This document shows, in pieces, positions 1-6,245 of a DNA stretch of 7,445 nucleotides (position 1 is the stretch's first letter; the number at the start of each line of letters is the position of its first letter). Source of the DNA: an uncultured Bacteriovoracaceae bacterium (GTDB lineage Bacteria; Bdellovibrionota; Bacteriovoracia; Bacteriovoracales; Bacteriovoracaceae); contig CALFYV010000240.1 in NCBI GenBank assembly GCA_937952395.1, forward strand, positions 1 through 7,445, in the 5' to 3' direction. The notes below the pieces were generated by a model that saw only the letters and a program-made list of their open reading frames with translations, was not told the DNA's origin and did not search any database. A program made the position numbers and the translations under genes.

Positions 1-377
1 TGCTCTTCTACGTTTGCGGCACGTCCATCCCAAAACTGGGCGAAGTGTAGAGCAGCATTATAGACAGTTGGAGAATTTCTATCTCCCCGAGTTCCGTCGT
101 GACCTGGAGAAGTAGGTTCATTATCCACACCAAAAGCATCTAGTTTATGACATGAATTACAAGAAATAGTGTCGTTTATTGAGAGTTTCTTCTCATTATA
201 AAGTTTTTTTCCGAGACTTATAAGAGTTCCCATTTTTTCTTTATCAATGAGGCTTTGTGGAAGAGCTTCAAAATTCTCTTGAGCTTGAACCAAAAGTTCT
301 TTATCCGCTTCTGTTATATTTTCTTCTTTATAACAAGCAACTAGAACTATCAATAATTAAAATGCACTCCACTTCAT
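1..377 (-). CDS. Di-haem cytochrome c peroxidase family lipoprotein (MauG/CcpA type), N-terminal part; in-frame stop at codon 7
   Basis: This is the N-terminal part of a gene that continues past the left edge. Family members sit in the periplasm and either reduce hydrogen peroxide with electrons from small cytochromes or perform MauG-like oxidations. Visible motifs are a haem c attachment site CNSCH (codons at 147-161) and, downstream, GTRGDRNSPTVYNAALHF followed by QFWDGRA, a hallmark of the family's first haem domain. The ATG at 375-377 is well supported: it follows ACGGAGGAATCT, a strong Shine-Dalgarno site. The leader reads MKWSAF, then TAA (357-359), then LLIVLVACYKEE. With a Leu codon (TTA) in place of TAA it would be a complete lipoprotein signal peptide with lipobox LVAC. 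No other stop occurs before the edge. A TTG at 351-353 is the only nearby rescue start and has no ribosome binding site. The gene is therefore either newly inactivated or carries a base error. Family assignment is firm; functionality is doubtful. Confidence 0.85.
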
Positions 378-407
378 AGATTCCTCCGTTTTCTCTATCT
401 TAATTGT

Positions 408-438
408 ATTATGATAGATGTCTTATTCATTTTTTCAA
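408..438 (-). promoter_or_regulatory. Possible sigma70-type promoter for the cytochrome peroxidase gene
   Basis: On the minus strand TTGAAA (433-438) and CATAAT (408-413) resemble -35 and -10 boxes (4-5 of 6 matches each). The spacer is 19 bp, which is longer than ideal. It lies about 30 bp upstream of the peroxidase Shine-Dalgarno site, inside the 140-bp divergent gap (378-517) shared with the FAD oxidoreductase gene. I see no convincing plus-strand promoter in that gap. Confidence 0.35.
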
Positions 439-517
439 TCCCGGCATAAGCTTTATCTATTTCCTCCTGCAGTGCGGCTCGTTTTACAAAGACAAGGAAA
501 CTGATTAAGCTAAGCCC

Positions 518-1840
518 ATGTTAAGAACCAAAACTTTCAATAGTGAAGCCGAGCTAAAAGAGCATATTCAAGGTCATTCACCTAGCTTTTATTTCTCCTC
601 TCGCACCTCCACTGTTATTCCTTACGACAAAATCGAAGGCGTATGGAAGGAGTACAAAGACTACACTTTGTGTGATCTGAGTAAATTACCTCATCAAGCT
701 GAGTTGACTGAAGATAATCTTTTAAAAGTGCGCGGAGCTTTTTCCTGGAAAGAGGCCCAGGAATTCTTGGGGCCTAGAGGTCGAGCAATTAAAACTTCTC
801 CCACCGAAGATCTGGCCCTAATTTTAGCTGGAGCTGCTACTTCATGTACTGGGGAGCGCTGCTTTTCTTATGGTAACCTTCGCAGTCAAATCAAAAAAAT
901 AAAATACTTAGATTTTGAAGGCAGAGAAGTGACCCTAGATTCAAATAAGACTCTAAGTGAAACAGATTCCTTAGGTGATTATCAAAATGAGTTTGCTCAT
1001 TTTAAACAATTTAAAAATGCTCCCTTTCCTCGTTTTGAATATGAAACTGATTTAATGATTGGAACTGAAGGGCAATTAGGTGTTATCACGGAAATGGAAA
1101 TCGAAACCGCTGAGAATTTGCCGGTAACGTATTTCTTTATGCTGCTGCCTCCATGGGAAGATGATTATAATGTCCATTTAGAAATTTATGAAAAAGTTCA
1201 AAATTACCGTGAGGATATTATCTCTTGTGAACTCATCGATCATCACTCTTTTTCTTACCTAAAGCCTGAAGAGCGCTTAGGAGAAAATAACGATGTTATT
1301 TTTCTAGAAATTAAATCTGATTCATTTGAGAAAATTTTTGAAGAGCTCTTAAGTAAACTCAGTCTTCGTGAAGATAAAATGTTTGAAATTTCAAAACAAA
1401 AATTCCATCAAGTTAGGGCTTCTGTCCCCCGAGCAGTTTTTGAAGTAAATTCAAAAATGGGTGTAACCAAAATGGGTACGGATGTGCAAGTTATTGGAGT
1501 TAAAAATTTTAGAGAACTCTTAAATTTTTACCGCGACTGTCAAAAAGCGGGAGTACGATACAATCTTTTTGGTCATTTCGGTGATGCCCATTTGCATTTT
1601 AATTTTATGCCCAAACCGGAAGAAATTCAGACTTGTGCTAAGTATTTAGAAGATCTTTATGAGCAAGTTTTAGAATTTAAAGGCTCACCCTTTGCAGAAC
1701 ACGGGATTGGGATTTTAAAGCAAAAATACATCAAAAACTTTTGGAAACCTATTCACTATCAAGTTTTTCAAGAGCTTAAAAAAACTCATGATCCCCATAA
1801 CCAATTTTTTCCTCAAGGGTTCATGAGTTTAACTGAATAA
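518..1840 (+). CDS. FAD-binding oxidoreductase, GlcD/D-lactate dehydrogenase type (VAO/PCMH fold)
   Basis: This is a flavoprotein of the vanillyl-alcohol-oxidase superfamily. Typical relatives oxidise 2-hydroxy acids such as D-lactate or glycolate and pass electrons to quinone or cytochrome; the substrate here is unknown. The FAD domain is seen in ILAGAATSCTGERCFSYGNL (about residues 102-121) and GTEGQLGVIT (182-191), which match the FAD-pocket segments of FAD-linked oxidases. The C-terminal cap shows HFGDAHLHFNF (353-363), equivalent to the family's HxGDGNLH motif, then EHGIG (394-398) and a DPHNQFFPQGF ending (425-435) like the usual DPxxxxNPGK. At 440 residues it is close to the single-subunit family size. 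No signal peptide or membrane helix is seen, so it is likely cytoplasmic. The first FAD loop is unusual: FSSRTSTVIPYDKI (26-39) replaces the common RGxGTxxxG pattern. The start is the first ATG after an in-frame TAA at 506-508; its Shine-Dalgarno site is weak. Confidence 0.85.
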   Translation: MLRTKTFNSEAELKEHIQGHSPSFYFSSRTSTVIPYDKIEGVWKEYKDYTLCDLSKLPHQAELTEDNLLKVRGAFSWKEAQEFLGPRGRAIKTSPTEDLALILAGAATSCTGERCFSYGNLRSQIKKIKYLDFEGREVTLDSNKTLSETDSLGDYQNEFAHFKQFKNAPFPRFEYETDLMIGTEGQLGVITEMEIETAENLPVTYFFMLLPPWEDDYNVHLEIYEKVQNYREDIISCELIDHHSFSYLKPEERLGENNDVIFLEIKSDSFEKIFEELLSKLSLREDKMFEISKQKFHQVRASVPRAVFEVNSKMGVTKMGTDVQVIGVKNFRELLNFYRDCQKAGVRYNLFGHFGDAHLHFNFMPKPEEIQTCAKYLEDLYEQVLEFKGSPFAEHGIGILKQKYIKNFWKPIHYQVFQELKKTHDPHNQFFPQGFMSLTE

Positions 1841-1844
1841 TTAT

Positions 1845-2354
1845 CTATTTCTTTTCTTCAAATTCTTTGACCAGCTCTGGGTAACCTTCTTCCTTAAGCT
1901 TCTCTTTAGGAATAAAGCGCAAGGAAGCTGAATTCACACAATAGCGCATTCCACCCTTATCTCTTGGTCCATCATTAAAAACATGTCCTAGGTGAGAGTC
2001 AGCACTTTTAGAACGGATTTCGGTTCTCACTACACCAAGCTTAGTATCCTCTTTCTCCATTATCTCTGACTTATTTAGTGGCTTAGTAAAAGAAGGCCAA
2101 CCAGAACCCGAGTCAAACTTATCTTTTGAACTAAAAAGCGGCTTGCCTGAAACCACATCCACGTAAATACCCTCTTTTTTATTATCCCAGTACTCATTTT
2201 GAAAAGGTGCTTCAGTGGCATCTTTTTGTGTCACTTCATACTGAGTCGGAGTTAATTTTGCTTTAAGTTCGTCTTTGTTCATATCCTCACCTTTATTGCT
2301 AACGTCTTTTGCTGTACAAGAAAATATCATAAAAAGTCCTAATAAATAGCGCAT
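1845..2354 (-). CDS. msrB: Peptide methionine-(R)-S-oxide reductase MsrB, zinc-less form with lipoprotein-like leader
   Basis: It reduces methionine-R-sulfoxide in oxidised proteins back to methionine. The SelR/MsrB domain covers about residues 29-150, with SGSGWPSF (82-89), HLGHVFNDGP (121-130) and RYCVNSASLRF (137-147); C139 is the catalytic cysteine. The two CxxC zinc motifs of many MsrBs are absent: the positions read YVDVVSG (64-70) and RSKSADSHLG (114-123). The usual resolving cysteine of GCGWPSF is serine (S84), so C139 is the only cysteine outside the leader and the enzyme would be a 1-Cys form. The leader MRYLLGLFMIFSC suggests export, with C13 as a lipidation site, although Phe at lipobox position -2 is atypical. 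The first ATG follows AAGAGGTGAATT, a good ribosome binding site. A second ATG (codon 25, 2280-2282) also has one and would skip the leader. The stop lies 4 bp from the convergent FAD gene. Identity is very secure; localisation is inferred. Confidence 0.96.
   Translation of the reverse strand: MRYLLGLFMIFSCTAKDVSNKGEDMNKDELKAKLTPTQYEVTQKDATEAPFQNEYWDNKKEGIYVDVVSGKPLFSSKDKFDSGSGWPSFTKPLNKSEIMEKEDTKLGVVRTEIRSKSADSHLGHVFNDGPRDKGGMRYCVNSASLRFIPKEKLKEEGYPELVKEFEEKK
2285..2294 (-). promoter_or_regulatory. Internal ribosome binding site before Met25 of msrB
   Basis: On the minus strand AAAGGTGAGG is followed by AT and then ATG (2280-2282), in frame with msrB. It carries the same AGGTGA core, at nearly the same distance from ATG, as the site at 2358-2366 in front of the first msrB start. 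Initiation here would give a 145-residue MsrB beginning MNKDELKAKLTP without the hydrophobic leader, hence cytoplasmic. The sequence supports two usable starts; actual use of both is inference. Confidence 0.55.
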
Positions 2355-2357
2355 AAT

Positions 2358-2366
2358 TCACCTCTT
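2358..2366 (-). promoter_or_regulatory. Ribosome binding site of the full-length msrB start
   Basis: On the minus strand AAGAGGTGA followed by ATT and ATG (2352-2354) pairs well with the 3' end of 16S rRNA. It supports the upstream start and thus the leader-bearing form of MsrB. The 85-bp gap to the divergent transporter start (2440) also holds a weak minus-strand promoter candidate, TTGTAA then TACACT with 16 bp between them, about 4 of 6 matches each. Confidence 0.6.
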
Positions 2367-2439
2367 ACTGTATTAGTGTAATCAGTCAGGCCAATATTAC
2401 AACTTTTCAAACGCTACAAATATATGACAAAATTTATTT

Positions 2440-3690
2440 ATGTCATTAATAAAACAATTAAAATGCTTGGGCCCTGGGCTCTTATATGCAGGAGCTGCCG
2501 TTGGAGTCTCTCATTTAGTCCAATCCACACGAGCGGGCGCGATGTTTGGCAGCAGTTTAATTATCGTTATTATTCTATCTAACCTACTTAAATATCCTTT
2601 TTTTCAAGTTGGGCCCCGTTACACAGCAGCAACTGGTAAAAGCTTACTTGATGGTTATTTCAAATTAGGCAAATGGGCAGTCGTTCTCTTCTTTTTGCTC
2701 ACGTTGGCCACTATGTTTGTCATTGAAGGCGCCATCAGCGTGGTAACAGCAGGCCTTTTAGAAGAAGTTTTTGATCTTAAAATAAGTATCGTTTTTCAAA
2801 CAGCTCTCTTACTAGCTTTTTGTATTTTTTTCCTCATTTGGGGGCGTTATGGACTATTAAATAAACTTATTAAATTTATTATTATTCTTTTAAGTCTTTG
2901 CACCATTGTCTCTGTTATCAGCGCCTATTCTAGTTATATTCCCCCTCTCACTAAACCTCAGTTTGATTTTCACACTCCTGAACATCTTATTTTTTTAGTG
3001 GCCCTCATTGGCTGGATGCCGGCTCCGATTGATATTAGTGTTTGGCATTCCATGTGGTCGGTGGCGCAAAATAAAGAAACTGGCAATCAAACTTCAATGC
3101 GTGACGCCCTTTTGGATTTTAATATCGGCTACGTCACAACTGCTATCTTGGCCCTGGGCTTTTTGGGCTTAGGTGCACCGGTTATGTACGGACGAGGTGA
3201 AGCTTTTCCCAATTCAGCCGCCGCTTTTGCCAAGCAACTGATTCATCTCTACACTCAAAACTTGGGTCCTTGGGCCTATCCCGTTATCGTCATTGCTTGT
3301 TTTACCACTATGTTCAGCACGACTTTGACTGTGCTCGATGCTTATCCCAGAATGCTCAGAAAAATGACCACTCAACTTTTTCCTGTAAAGTTTAATGATG
3401 AAGAGTGCAAAAAAGTCTACAGCGGCTGGGTACTTATTATGGCCATTGGTACCGTTATCTTTCTTTCTTTATTCTTGGAAAATATGAAGGCCATGGTGGA
3501 CTTTGCGACCATTCTTTCTTTTGTCGTGGCCCCATTGAACGCTCTTTTAAATTATTTAATCATGCAAGATAAGGACTTACCAAGTGAGGCCCACTTCTCT
3601 GGTAAGATGAAACTCTTTAGCTTAATTGGTTTTATTTTCCTAACAGGCTTTAGTCTTTATTTTTTGAATTTTCGTTTTAGTTTTTTATAA
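2440..3690 (+). CDS. Nramp-family (SLC11-like) transporter lacking the canonical metal-binding motifs
   Basis: This is a polytopic inner-membrane protein of 416 residues with about 11 hydrophobic segments, close to usual Nramp length. Nramps use a LeuT-type fold to import Mn2+, Fe2+ and similar ions with protons. The start LKCLGPGLLYAGAAVGVSH aligns with Nramp TM1 (GPG...DPGN), but the DPGN metal site is replaced by GVSH (22-25). In TM6 the MPH motif reads MPAP (193-196). QSTRAGA (28-34), GRYGLLNKLIK (135-145) and the later helices keep the family pattern. I recall similar GxSHLVQSTRAGA proteins in other bacteria, annotated as divalent metal transporters, so this looks like a coherent subfamily and not a decayed gene. 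The substrate is open. The start follows an in-frame TGA (2425-2427) and has no visible Shine-Dalgarno site in its AT-rich leader. The stop overlaps the convergent gene by 14 bp. Confidence 0.85.
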   Translation: MSLIKQLKCLGPGLLYAGAAVGVSHLVQSTRAGAMFGSSLIIVIILSNLLKYPFFQVGPRYTAATGKSLLDGYFKLGKWAVVLFFLLTLATMFVIEGAISVVTAGLLEEVFDLKISIVFQTALLLAFCIFFLIWGRYGLLNKLIKFIIILLSLCTIVSVISAYSSYIPPLTKPQFDFHTPEHLIFLVALIGWMPAPIDISVWHSMWSVAQNKETGNQTSMRDALLDFNIGYVTTAILALGFLGLGAPVMYGRGEAFPNSAAAFAKQLIHLYTQNLGPWAYPVIVIACFTTMFSTTLTVLDAYPRMLRKMTTQLFPVKFNDEECKKVYSGWVLIMAIGTVIFLSLFLENMKAMVDFATILSFVVAPLNALLNYLIMQDKDLPSEAHFSGKMKLFSLIGFIFLTGFSLYFLNFRFSFL

Positions 3691-4672
3691 CTTCAACCAA
3701 GTTGGCATAACGAATAAAAGTAAAATCTCGGCGACCTTCACTAATCATAAGCGTACTCTCATCAGGCCATTTAACATAAATATCTAATTCATCATTTTGT
3801 TTAATCTTTACTATATTAGGAGCAATGGCCTCAACTTCAAGGTTTTTATGTTCACTCATGAACCCTCTCTGGATATCAGCACTTATCACTTTTCCGTTTT
3901 GTATCTTAAGAGTTACAGACTTTTCACTATTGCTGCGACCAATCTCATAATAGAGTGAGTAAGCATGGGCATTAGTCTTTCTCAATCCAAAAGTCGGAAT
4001 ATTTTTAAATCCGAAATGACGGGCCACATCTATTTCATAAAGAAAAGTAGCCGCTTCAGAGTTATCGTAATCAAAAGCATCTTCCACCTGAATTTTAAGC
4101 CCCTTAACTTCATATCTATTCTGACCAATTTCTAAAACATTGACTTCATCAGTAGCTTTTTTTGCATAATTATATTTTTTAACTTTTTTGTAGTTTACCC
4201 GGGTTTGCTTATCAGCTGAAGTCACACAAGCAAAATCAATTTCTGATTTTTTATTATAACAAATGCGCAAGACTTCAGATGCGTTCAACTCAACATCTAA
4301 ATCTCCGCCTTTAAAGTACTGACAGTAATCTGGTATTGGCCAGGCCGATTCACCATCAAAGCTAGTGATGCCCAACATTTTCTTGGTCAGCACATTTTTC
4401 TTAATCATCACTTCAAGGGCTGACTTTAAATCAGCGTTATCTTTTAAGCTAGCAACACACTCATCATAAATGGCCTGCTTATTTGAACCCAACATATAGG
4501 TATCGTGGCAGAGTTTTTTAACAAAAAGGCTTTGGGCCTTAGGAATTAACTTAGTTGAAAGTGTTTCATCAAAAGAGCAAGTCCCCTCAAAAGGAATTCC
4601 TGGCGTAGACAGTTGTGCATAGGCTTGGCCGACGGACAATATTAAGATGAATTGAATGAATCTTGCGCTCAT
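3677..4672 (-). CDS. Secreted six-cysteine protein of unknown function
   Basis: I do not recognise a family. The 331-residue product begins with a clear Sec signal peptide (MSARFIQFILILSVGQAYA, cleavage likely after A19), so it is periplasmic or secreted. The mature protein has six cysteines at 32, 55, 72, 117, 138 and 149, all in the first half. This fits up to three disulfides in an N-terminal domain of about 130 residues. The second half (about 155-331) alternates charged and hydrophobic residues in short stretches (KSVTLKIQNGKVISADI, NIVKIKQNDELDIYVKW), suggesting mainly beta structure. It lies 1 bp downstream of the HEGGH protein gene: AAGGA for this ATG sits in the last codons of that gene, so the two are probably translationally coupled and functionally linked. 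Its 3' end overlaps the convergent transporter gene by 14 bp. Confidence 0.75.
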   Translation of the reverse strand: MSARFIQFILILSVGQAYAQLSTPGIPFEGTCSFDETLSTKLIPKAQSLFVKKLCHDTYMLGSNKQAIYDECVASLKDNADLKSALEVMIKKNVLTKKMLGITSFDGESAWPIPDYCQYFKGGDLDVELNASEVLRICYNKKSEIDFACVTSADKQTRVNYKKVKKYNYAKKATDEVNVLEIGQNRYEVKGLKIQVEDAFDYDNSEAATFLYEIDVARHFGFKNIPTFGLRKTNAHAYSLYYEIGRSNSEKSVTLKIQNGKVISADIQRGFMSEHKNLEVEAIAPNIVKIKQNDELDIYVKWPDESTLMISEGRRDFTFIRYANLVEVIKN

Positions 4673-4673
4673 A

Positions 4674-5924
4674 CTATTCCTTCGGGCAGCTAAATAAAGT
4701 TTCAGGTTTATTAGTATCAGTTTTTTTACCTGCTCTGTCTGCCCATTCTTCCATTACTCCTGCATCAAAACCTGAAATAAGATAACTTAATCCCACCGCT
4801 GGAAAATAAAAAGGTCCTAAAATAGCAGATTGAACCGCGTGTCCACCTTCGTGCTCATTATTATCTCCACCCGAGTTTGTTGTTTGAAACATACCGAGCG
4901 AGGATTCGAAGCTTATTCCATTCCCATAAATGAGTTGGGAGTTAAATCTGATTTGTTTTCCATTAGATGAAATCCCAAAATCCATTGCTTCACGTTCATC
5001 TGCCGGTATAAAAGGGTGAGCTACCATGCTCATAAGCGCAACTATTCCACCTACTACAGTATTGGGTAAACCCCAAGTAAGATTACCCACAATAGTCAAA
5101 GTGTTAGCAATTTTTGTTCTGAACGCTTGGTTTTTTCTAGAGTTTTTTACCGCAGTCTGTATTACATTCAATGAAGCTATTAATTCTTCTTTATCTTTTA
5201 AATCAATATTCGATTCATTGATTTGCTCAATAGATTCTGAGAATTTTTCAGTGATTGTCTGAAAATCATTTTTGTTTTCTAATATTATTTCTTTAACAAA
5301 ATGACGCTCTTTTCGTTTAAATGACCTGCGCATTTGGTACCAATCCATTGCCTCTTTTATTTCAACTGTATCGGTAATCGACCTTTTCACTAAATCTCTA
5401 AGCTCTTGAGAAGATAAAGGCTTCACTAGAGATTTGATATAGTCGTGTTCTATATGGGAAATATAAGGAAACAATTTAAGAAAAATTAGATTCGATATAA
5501 TACTTGTAGATATATATTTATTTACAACTGCAAATTTTGTCGCCCTTTTCCGAAATGCCTGGCAGGCTAATTCATGCGACTTAAGTTCTGATAGCTGAAT
5601 CTTGTTAATTTGATTATTGACACCCTTACCAATTTTTGAGCACGAAAAATCTATCAAACGATCTTCTCGACTAAGTTTAAAATGAGTCGAACTTAATGTT
5701 ATTGTATCCAAACATTGAGCAAATTCATCGAGCTTAGAAGATAGTTTAGATAAATCAGCCTCAAGGCCTTCAAGTTTAGAAACAAATTCTGGATTATTAT
5801 CTATATTATATATTTGGTACAACTGTCTAAGTCGCTCAAAACCAATCGAAGAATGACTTACCCCATCTTGAGCAAGAACAGTTATATTACATGTAATAAG
5901 TAGTACTATTAATATCATTTTCAA
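4674..5924 (-). CDS. Secreted protein with HEGGH...EExAD metallopeptidase-like signature
   Basis: Function is not established. Residues below are numbered from an upstream TTG (5943-5945), which is an unlikely start because the AGAGGA ribosome binding site lies downstream of it. The better starts are TTG at 5922-5924 (6 bp after AGAGGA, codon 8, used here) or ATG at 5916-5918 (codon 10). From either, a signal peptide ILIVLLITCNITVLA with cleavage before Q26 follows. About 250 mostly helical, charged residues come next (30-280), then a hydrophobic stretch (about 283-312, GLPNTVVGGIVALMSMVAH), a beta-like segment (about 325-345), and HEGGHAVQSAILGPFYFP (365-382) with EEWADR (399-404). HExxH followed about 30 residues later by E399xxxD403 is the layout of gluzincin-type zinc peptidases, giving ligands H365, H369 and E399 and catalytic E366. 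I recall HExxHxxQxxxLGPxYxP proteins in other Gram-negative genomes without known activity. Mature cysteines are 78, 102, 128 and 420. Confidence 0.72.
   Translation of the reverse strand: MKMILIVLLITCNITVLAQDGVSHSSIGFERLRQLYQIYNIDNNPEFVSKLEGLEADLSKLSSKLDEFAQCLDTITLSSTHFKLSREDRLIDFSCSKIGKGVNNQINKIQLSELKSHELACQAFRKRATKFAVVNKYISTSIISNLIFLKLFPYISHIEHDYIKSLVKPLSSQELRDLVKRSITDTVEIKEAMDWYQMRRSFKRKERHFVKEIILENKNDFQTITEKFSESIEQINESNIDLKDKEELIASLNVIQTAVKNSRKNQAFRTKIANTLTIVGNLTWGLPNTVVGGIVALMSMVAHPFIPADEREAMDFGISSNGKQIRFNSQLIYGNGISFESSLGMFQTTNSGGDNNEHEGGHAVQSAILGPFYFPAVGLSYLISGFDAGVMEEWADRAGKKTDTNKPETLFSCPKE
4677..4683 (-). promoter_or_regulatory. Ribosome binding site of the six-cysteine protein gene, inside the preceding gene
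   Basis: On the minus strand the upstream gene ends CCG AAG GAA TAG, followed by T and the next ATG (4670-4672). AAGGA therefore overlaps the final Lys-Glu codons and lies about 6 bp from the start. This supports the chosen start and coupled translation of the two secreted proteins. Confidence 0.65.
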
Positions 5925-5927
5925 TTT

Positions 5928-5936
5928 TATTCCTCT
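5928..5936 (-). promoter_or_regulatory. Ribosome binding site that decides the start of the HEGGH protein
   Basis: On the minus strand AGAGGAATA precedes TTG (5922-5924) by 6 bp measured from AGGA, and ATG (5916-5918) by 12 bp. Spacing favours the TTG and codon identity favours the ATG. The more upstream TTG at 5943-5945 has no such site before it. Confidence 0.55.
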
Positions 5937-5976
5937 AAAACACAAGTCAAAATAATAAACTTTTCATTTTTTAAGA

Positions 5977-6225
5977 CTATCGTTTAATTATTTTTGTGGA
6001 TGGGGTTAGCCAAACAATTCGTTTTTGCCCATCAATATCTTCAAATTCAACCTTGTCATACTCATCTTCTATATCAAAAATTCTCGTGACAATTCCGCTT
6101 CCGACAGTTGTTTGAATTTCATCCCCAACACAAAAAACTTCGTTCGATACACTCAATCCACAATCTGGTGTGGCAAAAGCAGAAAAACTAGCGAATACCA
6201 AACTTGCAATTAATAAATTCTTCAT
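5977..6225 (-). CDS. Small periplasmic protein with one cysteine pair, possible SH3-like barrel
   Basis: The 82-residue product starts with a textbook signal peptide (MKNLLIASLVFASFSAFA, cleavage after A18), leaving a mature protein of 64 residues. C22 and C32 are the only cysteines and could form a disulfide. The rest reads as short beta strands separated by charged turns: VGDEIQTT (33-40), GSGIVTRIFDI (43-52), YDKVEFEDIDG (56-66), KRIVWLTP (68-75). This GD-x-V...GxVxxI...V.F layout is typical of small SH3-like or KOW-like barrels, but that is inference from pattern only. The start is secure: AGGAG lies 6 bp before ATG. It sits 20 bp after the ankyrin lipoprotein gene and about 50 bp before the HEGGH protein gene, with no hairpin between, so it is most likely the second gene of the same operon. 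Confidence 0.75.
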   Translation of the reverse strand: MKNLLIASLVFASFSAFATPDCGLSVSNEVFCVGDEIQTTVGSGIVTRIFDIEDEYDKVEFEDIDGQKRIVWLTPSTKIIKR

Positions 6226-6245
6226 TCTTTACTCCTATCTCTTGA

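Noticed and set aside
5026..5262. Plus-strand open frame of 78 codons
   Set aside because: It lies entirely antisense to the HEGGH protein gene, has no ribosome binding site of note, and its hydrophobic look is the mirror of the opposite coding frame.
5925..5945. Start of the HEGGH protein at TTG 5943-5945
   Set aside because: The AGAGGA ribosome binding site lies downstream of this codon, and the signal peptide is complete from codon 8 or 10.
6025..6213. Plus-strand open frame of 62 codons
   Set aside because: It is antisense to the well-supported small periplasmic protein gene and shows no protein-like features of its own.
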